A stretch of 64,000 nucleotides of DNA. It comes from Protofrankia sp963555925 (GTDB taxonomy: Bacteria; Actinomycetota; Actinomycetes; Frankiales; Frankiaceae). A model generated the notes under the pieces. It saw nothing but the letters and a program-made list of their open reading frames with translations. It did no database searches and was not told the origin of the DNA. This document shows positions 62,367-64,000 of this stretch, piece by piece. The stretch's first letter is position 1. Each line of letters starts with the position of its first letter. Position numbers and translations under genes: made by a program. The stretch is from the NCBI GenBank assembly GCA_963555925.1, contig CAUVXJ010000094.1, positions 11,526 to 75,525 of the forward strand, in the 5' to 3' direction.

Positions 62367-62488
62367 CGGGTGTCGCCCCGCCAGCGGACCGCCGGAGCCG
62401 CCACGCTCACCGCGAACCCGACAGGCCCGATCGCGTAGTCGCCGATCCCGGAGCTGCGGGCGAACCTGTCCGCCGCCGACTCATCCAT
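62363..62488 (-). CDS. small protein, 41 aa, upstream partner of the 207-aa gene
   Basis: ATG 62488, with GGGAG 7 bases upstream; it starts MDESAADRFARSSGIGDYAI and ends in a hydrophobic/basic stretch (VGFAVSVAAPAVRWRGDTR). The 4-base overlap with the next gene supports it being translated. No function can be assigned. Confidence 0.6.
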   Translation of the reverse strand: MDESAADRFARSSGIGDYAIGPVGFAVSVAAPAVRWRGDTR

Positions 62489-62737
62489 CCAGTTCTCCCT
62501 TTCCCACACCGAAAGATCATCAGGAATCGGTCCGAGCAGGCACCAACGCACGACACCCACGCGACCCGGAACGGCCGGAACAGCGCCAGCCGCGGGTTTG
62601 CCGTTGGTCTGGGAAGAACCGGTAGACAGAAGACTGCATTGTGTGATCGATCCATCGCTACTACACGGCCAGACATCTTCGGACATCTTCGCGCCAGTCG
62701 TTGTCTCTAGTTGCTCCTCGATGGCAACCTGGACTGC

Positions 62738-63496
62738 ATGGTCAACGAGCGGCTCAGACGCGCGATGCTGAAAGCGGGCCTCGACGCCGAGTCATTGGCT
62801 GAAGCCGCCCAGGTCAGCGCGAAATCGGTCGAACGGTGGCTGTCCGGGCGCGGCATCCCCTACCCACGCACCCGGTTCCGCGTGGCGAAACTCCTGGGCG
62901 AGGACGAGAGCTACCTGTGGCCCGAGGCAACCGACCGCAGCGCTCTGGCCGGTGTCGAGCTTGTCGCCGCCTACCCGCGCCGTAGCGACGTACCCAACCA
63001 TCTGTGGACCGACCTGCTTCGCCAGGCCGAACGCAGTGTTGATCTCCTGGCCTTTGCCGGCCTGTTCCTCACCGAAGAACACCCGGAGTGGATTCCCACC
63101 ATCCGCGAGAAGGCCGAAGCGGGCGTCAGGGTCCGTCTGTTGCTCGGCGATCCGAGCGGCAGGCAACTCGCATCCCGCGACGACGAACACCAGATCGGCG
63201 GCGGTGTCACCGGCCGAGTCCACGCCGTTCTCAGCCATTACCGGGTCGTCGCGGACCTCGTCCAGATCCGACTCCACGACACCCCGCTGTACAATTCCAT
63301 CTATCGTTTCGACGACGAAATGATTGTCAATACCCACGTGTACGGTATTCTTGCCGCCTATACGCCGTGCCTACAGCTGCGCCGAGTTGACGGCGGCTTC
63401 TTCCACACCTATCTCGAATCCTTCGAGCGGGTATGGGCATCCGCACGCCCGTCGGGTGACGCCCTGCCCGTTGAGAAGGAGAAGAGGGCATCGTGA
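62738..63496 (+). CDS. XRE-type HTH protein with PLD-like/DUF5919-type domain
   Basis: 252 aa from ATG 62738. Residues 1-60 are a Cro/C1-type HTH (MVNERLRRAMLKAGLDAESL; AEAAQVSAKSVERWLSGRG). The C-terminal part (LLRQAERSVDLLAFAGLFLT; IREKAEAGVRVRLLLGDPSG) has the fold pattern of phospholipase-D-like proteins but no HKD motif, so it is probably a ligand-sensing or degenerate domain. Overlaps the NUDIX gene by 4 bases (GTGA). Such pairs are frequent in Streptomyces and relatives. Confidence 0.82.
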   Translation: MVNERLRRAMLKAGLDAESLAEAAQVSAKSVERWLSGRGIPYPRTRFRVAKLLGEDESYLWPEATDRSALAGVELVAAYPRRSDVPNHLWTDLLRQAERSVDLLAFAGLFLTEEHPEWIPTIREKAEAGVRVRLLLGDPSGRQLASRDDEHQIGGGVTGRVHAVLSHYRVVADLVQIRLHDTPLYNSIYRFDDEMIVNTHVYGILAAYTPCLQLRRVDGGFFHTYLESFERVWASARPSGDALPVEKEKRAS

Positions 63497-63987
63497 GCGA
63501 CAGGAAGCAGAAACCCGAACCCAGCCGCGTCGACTACTGGGACGACCCGGCAGCGCCCAGGCCGACAAGCCGAAAGGCGTCCGCAAGCGCCTTTGTTCGC
63601 AACGACGCAGGCGGTGTCCTCCTCCTGCGACGCCCGGACAACGGCCTCTGGACAATACCGACAGGTGGCGTGAAGAAAAACGAGACCGTTGCTGCCGCCG
63701 CCGTCCGCGAGACACGCGAGGAGACCGGCCTGGACATCGATATCACCGGCCTCGTCGGCATCTTCAGCGATCCCAGGCACGTTATCCGATATTCGGACGG
63801 CGAAGTCCGCCAACCCATCAACGTCTGCTTCCGCGCCATTCCGACCGGCGGCAACCTCACCACAACCGACGAGGCATCCGAAGTCCTCTGGGTAGAACCA
63901 GCAGATATCGCCGGATTCACAATCCACCCCGCGATCATGCTCCGGCTCAACCACGCTCTCACCGCGACCGATCCCTACCTTGGTTAG
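63493..63987 (+). CDS. NUDIX hydrolase
   Basis: 164 aa. Nudix box GGVKKNETVAAAAVRETREE then TGLDI fits G-x5-E-x7-RE-U-x-EE-x-G-U. An N-terminal extension of about 30 residues precedes the first strand (ASAFVRNDAGGVLLLRRPDN). Substrate unknown. Translationally coupled to the HTH-PLD gene. Confidence 0.93.
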   Translation: MSDRKQKPEPSRVDYWDDPAAPRPTSRKASASAFVRNDAGGVLLLRRPDNGLWTIPTGGVKKNETVAAAAVRETREETGLDIDITGLVGIFSDPRHVIRYSDGEVRQPINVCFRAIPTGGNLTTTDEASEVLWVEPADIAGFTIHPAIMLRLNHALTATDPYLG

Positions 63988-64000
63988 CCACCGGCTCTCA

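Overview
The window looks like a chromosomal segment of a high-GC actinobacterium, most probably Frankia or a close relative. The reasons are very high G+C, frequent GTG starts, and a left two-thirds that keeps the classic actinobacterial housekeeping order: leuCD-hup-ppk1-cofC-gpsA-ddl-thiL-thiD-rpmB, recG-rsmD-coaD-sepIVA-like-DUF177-rpmF-plsX-rnc-mutM-acyP-smc-ftsY-ffh-rpsP-khpA-rimM-trmD-rplS-lepB-rnhB-yraN-comM-dprA-xerC, and rpsB-tsf-pyrH-frr-cdsA-rlmN-dxr. The genus call rests on gene order and composition only. A 613-base run of N lies inside ddl.

Layout. Positions 1-33.8 kb are almost entirely minus-strand core genes with short gaps or 1-4 bp overlaps: isoprenoid precursor synthesis (dxr), translation (rpsB, tsf, frr, rpsP, rplS, rpmF, trmD, rimM, rlmN), protein targeting (ffh, ftsY, lepB), DNA repair, recombination and chromosome structure (recG, mutM, smc, xerC, dprA, comM, yraN, rnhB), lipid synthesis (plsX, cdsA) and CoA synthesis (coaD). 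Positions 34-47.4 kb hold a hemerythrin-like protein, rpmB, thiamine genes, an Lrp-type ligand-binding protein, ddl, gpsA, the F420 gene cofC, ppk1, hup, and leuDC with a divergent IclR-family regulator.

Positions 47.4-64 kb are accessory in character. A compact four-gene minus-strand operon (47,502-52,439) encodes a class III cyclase-like protein, a large STAND-like NTPase with a degenerate Walker A, an SPFH/band-7-like protein and a membrane protein. The cyclase-like protein ends in, and the NTPase begins with, the same short glycine-rich motif. That is the layout of amyloid-type signalling pairs in fungal and bacterial immunity, so this operon is the best candidate for an undescribed signalling or defence system. 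It is bracketed by two copies of a palindromic repeat, with a third half-copy just beyond. After it come a Crp/Fnr regulator, a PASTA Ser/Thr kinase with altered catalytic motifs, a sensor histidine kinase, two tRNA genes (Glu, Gln), an FAA-hydrolase-family gene, a small HiPIP-like Cys protein, an alpha/beta hydrolase, a broken VapBC-type toxin-antitoxin locus and an HTH-PLD/NUDIX pair.

Two sequence habits run through the window. Short tandem repeats have expanded inside the termini or linkers of many conserved proteins, always in multiples of three bases. Several intergenic regions carry a short tandem array immediately followed by a long perfect inverted repeat.
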